Shown here one piece after another: positions 9,167-18,347 of a DNA stretch of 64,000 bases. Position 1 is the first letter of the stretch. Each line of letters starts with the position of its first letter. The stretch covers positions 372,001 through 436,000 of the forward strand of contig NZ_CP008874.1 in NCBI RefSeq assembly GCF_001011115.1, given 5' to 3'. The notes under the pieces are model-generated. The model saw only the letters and a program-made list of their open reading frames with translations. It made no database searches and had not been told where the DNA came from. Both the position numbers and the translations under genes were made by a program. The stretch is from Halanaeroarchaeum sulfurireducens (GTDB lineage Archaea > Halobacteriota > Halobacteria > Halobacteriales > Halobacteriaceae).

Positions 9167-9168
9167 CG

Positions 9169-10848
9169 TTAGTCATCCGTGGATTCGGACCGCTTTTGCT
9201 CCACCATATCCTCAGCAGTCATGCCTCGTGGCATAGGCTCAGGACTGTGACATTGGCGGACCATCATCTTGGTTTCTTCGGGTGGCTCCTTCGTGACCAT
9301 CGAGACGACGATGGTGATGATGAACACGATCGGCGTGCCGATGATGGCCGAACCGATCGCCGGCATCCACGTCGCCAGCGATTCGATGCCCCAGCCGAAG
9401 ATGCCGAACGCGCCCTCGTTGAACATCGGGATCAACCAGAGGATGATCCCGGACGTCATACCGGCGAGGGCGCCCTGACGGTTCGTGTTCTCCCACCAGA
9501 GACCCAGCATGAACATGGGGAACATCACGATCGCTGCCAGAGCGAAGGCGTAGGACACCAGCGCGGCGATCGGCGCAGTCGGGTCGTACGCGGCCCACAT
9601 CGTCAGCAGCCCGACGAAGATCAGCGCCAGGCGAGCGACGATCATCTGCTCGCGCTGGGTCGCGTCCTTCTTGAGGAGGTTGGTGTAGATGTCGTGGGAG
9701 ATGGCCGAGGAGGCGGAGATGAACAGACCAGCGACGGTCGCGACCGCCGCGGCGATCCCGCCTGCGGCGACGATGCCGACGAACCACGAGGGGAGGCCGG
9801 CGAGCTGTGTCGCCAGCACGACGATCACGTCACCGGCGGCCGAGGACATCCCGGGGTCGCCGTACACGGCACCGATGTTCTTCGAGTAGAGGTCGGTGCC
9901 GAAGGCCGCGAACGCCGGCGCGCTCAGGTAGAGGACCGCGATGAAGCCAAGCCCCCAGACCGTGGACCAGCGGGCTATCCTCTCGTTCTCGACGGTGTAG
10001 AACCGAACCAGCACGTGTGGCAACCCGGCCGTCCCGAAGATCAGCGAGAAGGCCGTCGCGATCCACAGGTAATACGGCGCGTTGACGAATGGTTCGGAGA
10101 ACTCTGCTGAGAGTTCGGTGATCAGTTGCCCGTATTCGAGGTGGGGCAGGATCGTCGAGTACCCCCCCACGAAGCCGGTCACGAAGAGACCGGCGAGGAA
10201 CGCGAAGATCAGGACCCCGTACTGGAAGACCTGATTCTTGGTCGCGCCCAGCATCCCCGAGATGGTCAGGTAGACGATGGTGACGACCATGAAAACGATC
10301 ATCATCGCCTGATAGCCACTCATCCAGGTGATGCCCAGCGGCTGGGTGATGTCGCCGAAGACGTACAGACCGACCAACCCCATCCCGCGGGCCTGGCCGA
10401 TCGAGTACACGAACCCGATCAGGAACGTGGTGATTGCACCCAGGGCGCGGGCCGTATCGGAGTTGTACCGGTCGCCGACGAAGTCCGGCGCGGTGTACTT
10501 CCCGAACCGGCGCATTTGCGCCGCCAGGAAGATCAGCAGGACGAAGTAGCCGGCCGTCCAGCCGACGACGAAGGCGAGGCCGTAGATGCCCGAGAGGGCG
10601 ATCAGCGCGGCCATGCCGAGATAGGACGCGGCCGACATCCAGTTCGCCCCGATCGCGGCACCGTTTTCGATGTTCCCGATGGACCGACCGGCGACCCACA
10701 TGTCGTCCGTGTCGGCCACCGCGAAGATGTACCCGACGATGAGGAACGACGCCATCATCGCGATCACCAGGAAGGCGGGCACGACTTTGAACGAAATGTT
10801 CAGGCCCTCGGGCAGCAGCTCGGATTGCTGGAGGATTAGGCTGTACAT
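9169..10848 (-). CDS. Sodium:solute symporter, probable acetate or monocarboxylate permease
   Basis: A 559-residue SSS-family transporter with about 13 predicted transmembrane helices and the VC_2705/ActP-like features GRSIGN...GANWMSAASYLG near the N-terminus. Its start codon overlaps the stop of the upstream DUF4212 gene by one base (TGATG), the usual arrangement of the large subunit behind its small partner. Proximity to two acetyl-CoA synthetase genes points to acetate or a related short acid as substrate (inference). The C-terminal tail after the last helix is hydrophilic and about 50 residues long. Confidence 0.9.
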   Translation of the reverse strand: MYSLILQQSELLPEGLNISFKVVPAFLVIAMMASFLIVGYIFAVADTDDMWVAGRSIGNIENGAAIGANWMSAASYLGMAALIALSGIYGLAFVVGWTAGYFVLLIFLAAQMRRFGKYTAPDFVGDRYNSDTARALGAITTFLIGFVYSIGQARGMGLVGLYVFGDITQPLGITWMSGYQAMMIVFMVVTIVYLTISGMLGATKNQVFQYGVLIFAFLAGLFVTGFVGGYSTILPHLEYGQLITELSAEFSEPFVNAPYYLWIATAFSLIFGTAGLPHVLVRFYTVENERIARWSTVWGLGFIAVLYLSAPAFAAFGTDLYSKNIGAVYGDPGMSSAAGDVIVVLATQLAGLPSWFVGIVAAGGIAAAVATVAGLFISASSAISHDIYTNLLKKDATQREQMIVARLALIFVGLLTMWAAYDPTAPIAALVSYAFALAAIVMFPMFMLGLWWENTNRQGALAGMTSGIILWLIPMFNEGAFGIFGWGIESLATWMPAIGSAIIGTPIVFIITIVVSMVTKEPPEETKMMVRQCHSPEPMPRGMTAEDMVEQKRSESTDD

Positions 10849-11258
10849 CAGTGCTCACCCCCACCGGGGCCCGACGGCGGTTCGGCGGGCGTGGAGTGAT
10901 CGATGCCGTACTTCTCGTCGAGCTGGTCACGCCGTCTGGCGTACCACGCCGAGAGGCCCAATGCACCGACCACCGCACCGATCGCGATGAGGAAGTAATG
11001 CAGCGGGAAGCCCAGTATCGGCATCGGGGTCGACATCGGCCCGGGAGCGATCTTCGTTGCCGTGACCGGTCCGAAGATTACGATAGCCCAGATGATAAAT
11101 CCCGTCCAGATCAGCCGGAGATTATCCCGCATGAAGGGGGTGCCCGGGCTCAGCATATTGATCTCCGTTTCGAGGTAGTCTACGTCTTGTTCTTCTTGGG
11201 CGGTGTCGGTAGCGTGGCCACCGTCCGTCGCCGTTTCGTGCGTTGGTGAATCGTTCAT
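10848..11258 (-). CDS. DUF4212 small subunit of the sodium/substrate symporter
   Basis: A 136-residue protein with a hydrophilic N-terminus and two membrane helices (about 47-66 and 82-105), matching the DUF4212 small subunits that accompany VC_2705-type symporters. It overlaps the large subunit gene by one base, so the products are probably made together. The conserved core is the WTGFIIWAIVIFGP segment. It lies downstream of acs on the same strand. Confidence 0.88.
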   Translation of the reverse strand: MNDSPTHETATDGGHATDTAQEEQDVDYLETEINMLSPGTPFMRDNLRLIWTGFIIWAIVIFGPVTATKIAPGPMSTPMPILGFPLHYFLIAIGAVVGALGLSAWYARRRDQLDEKYGIDHSTPAEPPSGPGGGEH

Positions 11259-11386
11259 ATCCAGGTTCGTGTGCGGTTCATTGTGGGGAGGTTGTCTGTG
11301 ATCGGTCGTTCGCGATGACGCCGGAGGATTGTGTGAGCTGTGCGGTGGTCGGAGGGGGTTTACCTTCGTTCATGCTCGTCTGATCA

Positions 11387-13393
11387 CTACTCATGAACCA
11401 TCTGTCGGATATTGTCGGGAACGCTTGGATCCCTGAGTGTCCTCGTGTTCCCGAGCTGTTCGTCGTTCGATATGTCTTCGAGCAACCGACGCATGATCTT
11501 CCCCGACCGGGTCTTCGGGAGTTCGTCGACGAACCACACGTTTGCGGGTCGGGCGAACTTCCCGATTTCCTCCACGATGGACGTGACGATGCGGTCGCGG
11601 ATCTCCTGGCTGGGATCGGCACCGTCGCGGAGTGTCACGTAGATATCCGGAACGGTGCCACGCTCCTCGTCCTCGCGACCGGCGACCGCCGCCTCGGCGA
11701 CGCCGCTCACCTCGGAGACGGCGCTCTCGAGTTCCATCGTTCCCAGGCGGTGGCCCGCGACGTTCATCACGCCGTCGAGGCGCCCGACGATGCGCCAGTA
11801 GCCGTCGCGCTCGTGGACGGCGCCGTCCCCCGCCTTGTAGACCCAGTCCTTGGGGTCGTCACTCGACGTGTCCGAGAAGGCCCGCCAGTACTCGTTGATG
11901 TACCGGTCGTCGTTGCCGTACACCGTCTGGAGCATGCCGGGCCACGGCTTCGTTATGACGAGGTTGCCCGCCTGTCCGCTCGCCGGTTCGATCTCGTTGC
12001 CCTCGTCGTCGAGGATCGCCGGTTCGATCCCCGGCACGGGGTAGCCGGCGCTCCCGGGTTTCATGTCCTTCAGCGCCGGGAGGTTGGTGATGAGGTGGCC
12101 GCCAGTCTCGGTTTGCCACCACGTGTCGACGACGACGGCGTCGCCACCGCCGATGTGCTCGTAGTACCACAGCCAGGCCTCCGGCTGGATCGGTTCGCCG
12201 ACGGTGGTCAGGTGCCTGAAGTCGAAGTCGTACTGCCGGGGGATATCTTCGCCCCACTTCATGAACATCCGCACGGCGGTCGGCGACGTGTGGAAGATGT
12301 CGACGTCGTACTTCTCTGCGATCTCCCAGGTACGTCCCTTGTGTGGGAAGTCGGGGGCGCCCTCGTACATCACTGTCGTGGTCCCGAGAGACAGGGGACC
12401 GTAGACGATGTAGGAGTGGCCCGTGATCCACCCGATGTCTGCGGAACACCAGTAGGTGTCGGAGGGTTCGATGTCGAGGACGTACTTCGACGTCGCCGTG
12501 ACGTGAGCCAGGTACCCACCCGTTCGGTGCTGGGCACCCTTCGGTTGCCCCGTCGTCCCGGAGGTATACATGAGGAACAGCGTGTCCTCGGCGTCGCGGG
12601 AGACCGGATCGACCTCCGCGCCGCGTTTGTCCTCGAGCACGTCGTCGACGAGCACGTAGGGGTCGTCGCTGCCGATGGAGACGTCTTCGTGGAGATCGTC
12701 GCCACGCGTGAACAGCAGGACGGTGTCCGGTGGCGAGTCGGCGATTTCGAGTGCCTTGTCGGCCTTTTCCTTGTGGTTGAGGAACTCGCCACGGCGGTAG
12801 TAGCCGTCGATGGTGACAGCGACGTCCGAGCCGGCGTCGTCGATGCGATCCGCGAACGCCTGCGCGGAGAACCCACCGAACACTTCGGAGTGAGGCGCCC
12901 CGATGCGGGCCGCTGCGAGCATGGACACCGGCAGCGCGGGCACCATGGGCAGGTGCATCGTGACGATGTCGTCTTCCAGGACACCGACTTCCCGGAAGAC
13001 GGCCGCCATCTCGTTGACTCGACGATACAGGTCCTGGTAGGCGATACGCTCGGTTTTTCCGTGTTCTCCCTCCCAGAGGATGGCCGTCTGATCCTTTCGC
13101 TCCGGGAGGTGGCGATCGACCGCGTTGTACGATGCGTTGAGTGTCCCACCCGGGAACCACTCGAAAAACGGCGGATTGGAGTCGTCGAGGACCCTGTCCC
13201 ACCGCTCTTCCCAGTCCAGCAGCTCTGCGAACTCCTCGAAGGCGTCCGGCCACTCCTCGTCGAAACGATCGTATATCGCGGAGTCGGTGGCGTTCGCCTG
13301 CCCCACGAACTCCGTCGGGGGGCGCAAGTATTCTTGTTCTGTCAGACGGGATTCGATGGCCCCGCCCGCATCAGTACTGTCATCATCAGCCAT
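11387..13393 (-). CDS. acs: Acetate-CoA ligase (AMP-forming)
   Basis: Acetyl-CoA synthetase of 668 residues, converting acetate, ATP and CoA to acetyl-CoA and AMP. All core ANL motifs are intact: the P-loop YTSGTTGQPKG, the acetate-pocket WWQTETGG, the hinge region GRLDGVMNVAGHRLG, and the catalytic lysine PKTRSGK (K632), which is also the usual acetylation site. It is the upstream gene of the symporter pair. A TATA-like TTTAAGAGG lies about 35 bp upstream of the start. With the symporter it forms an acetate uptake and activation module. Confidence 0.96.
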   Translation of the reverse strand: MADDDSTDAGGAIESRLTEQEYLRPPTEFVGQANATDSAIYDRFDEEWPDAFEEFAELLDWEERWDRVLDDSNPPFFEWFPGGTLNASYNAVDRHLPERKDQTAILWEGEHGKTERIAYQDLYRRVNEMAAVFREVGVLEDDIVTMHLPMVPALPVSMLAAARIGAPHSEVFGGFSAQAFADRIDDAGSDVAVTIDGYYRRGEFLNHKEKADKALEIADSPPDTVLLFTRGDDLHEDVSIGSDDPYVLVDDVLEDKRGAEVDPVSRDAEDTLFLMYTSGTTGQPKGAQHRTGGYLAHVTATSKYVLDIEPSDTYWCSADIGWITGHSYIVYGPLSLGTTTVMYEGAPDFPHKGRTWEIAEKYDVDIFHTSPTAVRMFMKWGEDIPRQYDFDFRHLTTVGEPIQPEAWLWYYEHIGGGDAVVVDTWWQTETGGHLITNLPALKDMKPGSAGYPVPGIEPAILDDEGNEIEPASGQAGNLVITKPWPGMLQTVYGNDDRYINEYWRAFSDTSSDDPKDWVYKAGDGAVHERDGYWRIVGRLDGVMNVAGHRLGTMELESAVSEVSGVAEAAVAGREDEERGTVPDIYVTLRDGADPSQEIRDRIVTSIVEEIGKFARPANVWFVDELPKTRSGKIMRRLLEDISNDEQLGNTRTLRDPSVPDNIRQMVHE

Positions 13394-13514
13394 GTTGGCT
13401 ATGCAACTACGTAGGACAAAAACCTCTTAAACGTGGTCGCTAACTATCCCAAGCCGATCGGAGAGGGCCCAGGCGGGCGAAAATTCGCCCGTTGTGGCGA
13501 TCCGACGCCGACAA

Positions 13515-15239
13515 TCAGGACGATCGCTGGCCCAGCAGTTCTTCGAGAAGCTTTCGCTGGGCCTTTCGAAGGTGGTTGTGCAGCGTGGGGGACGAAATGT
13601 CTAGGGTGTCGGCCAGTTCCTCCGCCGTCGTCTCCCGGGGCCAGTCGAAATACCCCGCCTGATAGGCCGAGCGAAGCGCAGATAGCTGCTTGTCGGTGAG
13701 TTCACCCTCGACCCGATGCTGGAGCGGCTCGGCCGTACTGACGGGGTGGGCGACCTCGCGTTTGGCCACGAACTCCGTATCCGGGAACGCCGCCGTCACA
13801 CCGCGCACGACGCCCCGAACGTCGACGTCGATCGGAAATTCCGCCGTGACGGTTCCCCCACGCCCGTCGACGACGTACTCGGTCACGTGGCCCCCGAACT
13901 CGGTTAGCGAGGCCGCCATCGATCCCCCGGAGGCGACCAGCTCGACCACCGCATTCTCGCCCCCGCTGCGGATCAGCCGTGCACGCTCGATTCCCTCGGC
14001 CGCCGAGGCGCGATCGACGACGGTCTCGGGGGCCGTGCCCGTCACCCGAACGTACAGCGCCAGCGAGCGCTCGGAGATGGGTGCCTGTCCCTCGAGTGAG
14101 AACGAGCACCCACACTCTCGGGCGGTTTCGACCAGAAACGACCCCTCGTCCGTGGTCCGGAATTCGAGTTCCATCACCGTGTCGGCCCGGAGCAGTCGGC
14201 GGCGAGTGACGGCGGCGACGGCCTGCCCGATGCGTCGACCGAAGTCGGCCAGGATGGATCGCTCCCGGTCGCCGATGTCCTCGGACGAGCTCGTCGCCAC
14301 CGAGAGGGTTCCGTATGACGTATCCCCGTATCCGACCGGGACCTCGGCAACGACGTGGTGGGCGGTCAGCCCGGGGACGGTCTCGTGGTCACGGACGGAG
14401 CCGACACGCACCGCAGCGTCGTTTCCGTCGACAGCCCCGGGACCGACAACCGACAGCGAACCGGCGTCGATTTCGTCCGCGGAACGTGCGACGCCCGCGG
14501 TCGCTCTGACGGCCGATTCCTGCCCCTCGGGAGTTACTCCGAGCAACCACGCGCCGTCGTATCCGGCGTCGACCAGCGCCTCGCACGCCGCCCCCTCGAC
14601 CTCCTCTCGGGAGGTGGCCGTTTCGATCAACGAACTCGCAGACAGGATGGCGTCGAGCGCCGTCTCGAAGCGAGCCGGCGGACCGCTTCGCTCCGCCGGA
14701 TCGGAGGACGAGCCGTTCGCGAACGCCCGGACGATGTCCTCCTCGTCGGGCTGTTCCAGAGTCTCGATGACGGTATCGAGACTCGACCAGCCACCGACGG
14801 ACCGCACGACGCGTGGATCCACGCCGTCCTCGAGTTGTTGGCGGGCGAACGTGCGACGAAGCGAGCGCGAGGAAACCGACACGCCGGTCACACGGTCGCC
14901 CACCTCGGCGACGAGCATCTGGATGCGCCGGGACGATACCTCCAGAATCGGGTCGTCGACACCTCGACCGCGCTCGCGGGCGAACTTTTCGACGGCGTCC
15001 CAGACGTCCCGGGGGACGTACACGAGTCGTTCCCCGCCCGACCCATCGACGGCGAGCAGGTGGTGGACGTCACCGTCGCGCGCGTATTCGCGAGCGTCTG
15101 AGAGACGAATACTGGCCATTTCCGCCGGCCGCAGACCGACCTCCCCGGCGAGTCGGATTGCCAGCTCCTCGCGGTAGGTTCGCGTGGCCTCGCGAACCCG
15201 CCGATAGTCGCTGTCGTCCAGTGCGGATGGATCAGTCAT
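13515..15239 (-). CDS. Regulator with integrase-like, GAF, Bat and HTH_10 domains
   Basis: A 574-residue transcription regulator. Residues about 20-180 look like a tyrosine-recombinase catalytic fold (VGLRPAEMASIRLSD, then SRSLRRTFARQQLEDG and GGWSSLDTVIETLE), but the HxLR box lacks its His and no nucleophilic Tyr follows, so it is probably a dead integrase used for DNA or protein contacts. A GAF domain (about 215-365), a bacterio-opsin activator (Bat) domain (about 370-515) and an HTH_10 helix-turn-helix (about 520-570) follow. It sits between two acetyl-CoA synthetase genes and is a good candidate for their regulator (inference). Confidence 0.88.
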   Translation of the reverse strand: MTDPSALDDSDYRRVREATRTYREELAIRLAGEVGLRPAEMASIRLSDAREYARDGDVHHLLAVDGSGGERLVYVPRDVWDAVEKFARERGRGVDDPILEVSSRRIQMLVAEVGDRVTGVSVSSRSLRRTFARQQLEDGVDPRVVRSVGGWSSLDTVIETLEQPDEEDIVRAFANGSSSDPAERSGPPARFETALDAILSASSLIETATSREEVEGAACEALVDAGYDGAWLLGVTPEGQESAVRATAGVARSADEIDAGSLSVVGPGAVDGNDAAVRVGSVRDHETVPGLTAHHVVAEVPVGYGDTSYGTLSVATSSSEDIGDRERSILADFGRRIGQAVAAVTRRRLLRADTVMELEFRTTDEGSFLVETARECGCSFSLEGQAPISERSLALYVRVTGTAPETVVDRASAAEGIERARLIRSGGENAVVELVASGGSMAASLTEFGGHVTEYVVDGRGGTVTAEFPIDVDVRGVVRGVTAAFPDTEFVAKREVAHPVSTAEPLQHRVEGELTDKQLSALRSAYQAGYFDWPRETTAEELADTLDISSPTLHNHLRKAQRKLLEELLGQRSS

Positions 15240-15259
15240 TTCGTGAAATCTGGCCTGCC

Positions 15260-15353
15260 GTAATTCGTTAAACGGTTCATAGACACTTCAAACCTCCACT
15301 TCGTTCAGTCTTCGTCGCAAATAGCCGACATTATTACGTTTTATATTTCGTAA
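15260..15353 (-). promoter_or_regulatory. Promoter and palindrome upstream of the Bat-type regulator
   Basis: A TATA-like TTTAACGAATTA on the minus strand (15260-15272) is about 27 bp before the ATG at 15239, which fits a leaderless transcript. Further upstream is an inverted repeat, ttacg (15334-15338) and cgtaa (15349-15353), around an all-AT core. The AT-rich gap lies between the second acs gene and the regulator, so the palindrome could be an autoregulatory site or belong to the end of acs2. Confidence 0.4.
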
Positions 15354-15371
15354 ATCTGAATTCAACGAAAA

Positions 15372-17312
15372 TCACTCGCCGTGGAGGACCGACTTGAGTT
15401 CGCCCACGACCTCGGGGTTGCGAAGGGCGCTCGTATCGCCGAGGGCGTCCCCGTCGGTGATGTTCGAGAGCATCCGCCGCATGATCTTCCCCGACCTGGT
15501 CTTCGGCAGGTCGGTGGTGAAGACCACGGTCGCCGGAACCGGCGACGTGCCGACGGCGGCTTCGAGCGCCTGCGTGATTCGCTCCCGGAGTTCGTCGGTT
15601 TCCTGGCCGGCAGGTGTCACGAACGCGTACAGCGAGGGGCCGGCCGGCCCGTCCGCCGAGACGACCGCCGCCTCGGCGACGCCATCGACGGACATGGCCG
15701 CACTCTCGATTTCGGCCGTGCCGAGGCGGCGACCCCGAACGATGACGACGTCGTCGACGCGCCCCAATACGGTAACGTAGCCGTCCTCGTCGACGGTGGC
15801 TCGATCGCCCGTGACGTAGGCCCAGCCGTCCACGTCCACGAGGTAGGAGCTGGGATCGGGGGCCCACCCCGAGCCGTTGGCCAGAGACGTCGGCATGCCG
15901 GGCCAGGGTCGATCGACGATCAGGAATCCCCGCTCGCCAGGTTCGACGGGGTCCCCCGACCGGTCCACGACCGAGACGCTGATGCCGGGGAGGGGCGGCC
16001 CGGCGGCACCGGGTTTCATTTCGTCGACGCCGGGGAGCGTCGCCACCATCATGCCGCCCGTCTCGGTCTGCCACCACGTGTCGACGATCGGCGCGTCACC
16101 GCCGCCGAGGGTCGAGCGGTACCACTCCCATCCGCTGGGACTGATGCGCTCGCCGACGGTGCCCAAAAGACGCAACGACGAGAGGTCGAAGCGATCCGGG
16201 ACCGTCACATCTCGCTTTCGGAAGGAGCTGATCGCCGTCGGCGCCGTGTAGAAGACGTCCACCGCGTTGCGTTCGAGGAGTTCCCAGAGACGGTCGCGTT
16301 CGTTGTACTCTGGAGTGCCCTCGTACAGGAGCGTCGTCGCCCCCAGGAGGAGCGGCCCGTAGACGCCGTACGAGTGACCCGTGATCCACCCGATGTCTGC
16401 GGAACTCCAGAGCGTATCTTCGGGTTCGATGTCGAGGACGGCGTGTGTGGTCCAGGCCACGTGGGCCAGGTACCCGCCGGTCGTGTGCCGGACCTCCTTC
16501 GGGTTGCCGGTCGTCCCGGAGGTGTGAAGGACGAAGAGTTCGTCACCGGATGCGCGCGCCACCGGTTCGACGGTCTCCCCGCCGTGGTCGTCCACGAGGT
16601 CCGCGTAGTGATACTCCCCCTCGCCCAGAGAGACGTCGAACCCCATCCGATCCACGACGACGGTGTGAACGTCGTGGTCGAGAGCGAGCCTGGCGTTATC
16701 GGCCCGGTTCTTCTGGTCGACGGCCTCTCCCTGGCGCAGGTACCCGTCACAGGTGAGCAGGTACGACGATTCCGTCGACTCCATTCGCATCGCGAGCGCG
16801 TCGGGCGAAAAGCCGGCGAAGACCACGTTGTGCGGGGCACCGAGTCGGGCGGCCGCGAGCATCGCGATGGTCAGTTCCGGCACCATCGGCAGGTACAGCG
16901 TCACGACGTCGTCCTCCCCGACCCCAAGCTCCGAGAGTGCGGACGCGAGCGCGTTTACCTCGTGGTAGAGGTCCTGGTACGTGAGCGTCCGCGTCTCGCC
17001 CAGCCGACCGGCCCACTTGATGGCGACGCGATTTTTCCGACCCGATTCGACGTACCGGTCGATGGCGTTGTAGGCGGCGTTGAGTTCCCCGCCGGGGAAC
17101 CAGGTGAGCGGCGGTTCCGGATTCGAGAGGACCGCATCGTAATCGGTCGACCACGACAAGAGGTCCGCAGCCGTCGCCCACGCCTCGGCCCCCTGCTCGT
17201 CCCACGCCTCCCGAAGGCCCTCGTGGACGTTCGCCTGCTCGACGAAGGCAGCTGGCGGGCGATACGTTCCCACGTGGTCGCCCGGCGCGTCGTCTGGGTC
17301 GCCTGTTGCCAT
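15372..17312 (-). CDS. Second acetyl-CoA synthetase-like protein, divergent motifs
   Basis: An AMP-forming acyl-CoA synthetase of 646 residues, clearly an Acs paralogue: HTSGTTGNPK loop, ADIGWITGHSYG, WWQTETGG and the catalytic lysine PKTRSGK (K609) are present. Two normally invariant positions differ: the P-loop PKG is PKE, and the hinge/CoA segment reads IVRGRRLG where Acs usually has NVSGHRLG. The acetate-selecting Trp of WWQTETG is kept. It may therefore have altered kinetics or acyl preference rather than being inactive. It is transcribed towards the Bat-type regulator, 132 bp away. Confidence 0.9.
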   Translation of the reverse strand: MATGDPDDAPGDHVGTYRPPAAFVEQANVHEGLREAWDEQGAEAWATAADLLSWSTDYDAVLSNPEPPLTWFPGGELNAAYNAIDRYVESGRKNRVAIKWAGRLGETRTLTYQDLYHEVNALASALSELGVGEDDVVTLYLPMVPELTIAMLAAARLGAPHNVVFAGFSPDALAMRMESTESSYLLTCDGYLRQGEAVDQKNRADNARLALDHDVHTVVVDRMGFDVSLGEGEYHYADLVDDHGGETVEPVARASGDELFVLHTSGTTGNPKEVRHTTGGYLAHVAWTTHAVLDIEPEDTLWSSADIGWITGHSYGVYGPLLLGATTLLYEGTPEYNERDRLWELLERNAVDVFYTAPTAISSFRKRDVTVPDRFDLSSLRLLGTVGERISPSGWEWYRSTLGGGDAPIVDTWWQTETGGMMVATLPGVDEMKPGAAGPPLPGISVSVVDRSGDPVEPGERGFLIVDRPWPGMPTSLANGSGWAPDPSSYLVDVDGWAYVTGDRATVDEDGYVTVLGRVDDVVIVRGRRLGTAEIESAAMSVDGVAEAAVVSADGPAGPSLYAFVTPAGQETDELRERITQALEAAVGTSPVPATVVFTTDLPKTRSGKIMRRMLSNITDGDALGDTSALRNPEVVGELKSVLHGE

Positions 17313-17365
17313 CCGTTACCCCGTCATTGAACGTGCAGGGATTTACTTCCTCCCATGACTGCGGG

Positions 17366-17887
17366 TCAAAAGATCTTCCGTTGACAGGACCCACAGAGGT
17401 GCTGTTCTTTCCGGTCGACCTCCCGGACGGTCGGCGAGAAGTTCATCGCACACCGGTTGTTGTCGCAGTGTTCGAGGCCGAGGGTATGGCCCACCTCGTG
17501 GACGACCTCCTTGCGAACCCGATCCGCGAAGACGTCGCTCGCCGACCGGTCGGAGAACCCACCGTCAGAGGAGGTTTGCAGCCGATACGTCGAGACCACA
17601 CAGCTTCCCCCGTCGAGATAGGCGAGGCCGAAGACGTAGTTGCGGCGACGATAGTAGAGGTCCTTCGGGGTGATCGCCACGGCTGTCTCGCCCTGTCCCG
17701 CCGCCGATGCCACGTCGATGAACTCTTCTGCGAGGTACTGGTCGCGCCCGGCGTCGTAGGCCGAGTCTGGCACCGTCTGAGGATCCAGGACGGTGACCTC
17801 CCCCTCGTAGACGGAGCGAATGGCCGAGGAGGCCTCCCGCTTGACGCGAGGGGCGACGTCCCCAACGGGGACGATATCGATCCGCAT
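17366..17887 (-). CDS. amzA: Archaemetzincin zinc metalloprotease
   Basis: A 173-residue archaemetzincin. The zinc-binding HEVGHTLGLEHC motif spans residues 130-141, and the second, structural zinc site is complete (C141, C146, C165, C168), with the metzincin Met-turn (CAMNF) between them. Length is normal. These are intracellular aminopeptidase-like proteases of poorly known physiology. The gene starts 3 bp after an in-frame Met of the divergent UPF0146 gene would begin, so the two share a very short promoter region. Confidence 0.95.
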   Translation of the reverse strand: MRIDIVPVGDVAPRVKREASSAIRSVYEGEVTVLDPQTVPDSAYDAGRDQYLAEEFIDVASAAGQGETAVAITPKDLYYRRRNYVFGLAYLDGGSCVVSTYRLQTSSDGGFSDRSASDVFADRVRKEVVHEVGHTLGLEHCDNNRCAMNFSPTVREVDRKEQHLCGSCQRKIF

Positions 17888-17926
17888 GGGATGGCCTTAA
17901 TTCCCGTCGGCCATAAACATCTCGCC

Positions 17927-18319
17927 GTGGCGTCCGCCGACCCTCCCGCGATCGTCGACGTTCTCGCCGAGTACGACCGCGTGATCGAGATCGGGATCGG
18001 TTCGCGCCCAGGGGTGGCACGCGCCCTCGCCGAGCGTGGCGTCTCCGTGCGTGCGACCGACGTCGTCCACCGGGAGACCCCACCCGGCGTGGCGTTCGTC
18101 CGGGACGACGTCCGGGACCCCGATGTGGACGTCTACGAGGACTCCGAGGCGCTCTACGCGTTACGGCTACCGCCGGACCTCCAGCGACACGTCTGGCGGG
18201 TAGCGCGGAGCGTCGACGCCGATCTCCTGTTTACGACCCTGGGTGGCGATCCGGCCCTCATCCCCTGCAGACCCCGGACGGTACGGGAGGGGACGCTGTT
18301 CGTCTGGACCCACAACTGA
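17927..18319 (+). CDS. UPF0146 family protein
   Basis: A 130-residue archaeal protein with a Rossmann-like N-terminus (DRVIEIGIGSRPGVARALAERG) like a small SAM-dependent methyltransferase that has lost parts of the fold; this matches UPF0146. I chose the GTG at 17927, just before the conserved region; an in-frame ATG at 17891 would add 12 residues but lies in the region shared with the divergent archaemetzincin promoter. No function is known. A HAD-type phosphatase gene follows after 28 bp on the same strand. Confidence 0.8.
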   Translation: MASADPPAIVDVLAEYDRVIEIGIGSRPGVARALAERGVSVRATDVVHRETPPGVAFVRDDVRDPDVDVYEDSEALYALRLPPDLQRHVWRVARSVDADLLFTTLGGDPALIPCRPRTVREGTLFVWTHN

Positions 18320-18347
18320 TTAACCCCGGCTGACCGTTTTTCCGGGC

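Noticed and set aside
13515-15239. An active integrase for the mobile DNA in the window
   Set aside because: The nucleophilic Tyr and His are absent and the domain is fused to a regulator; it lies 37 kb from the tRNA-Phe element.
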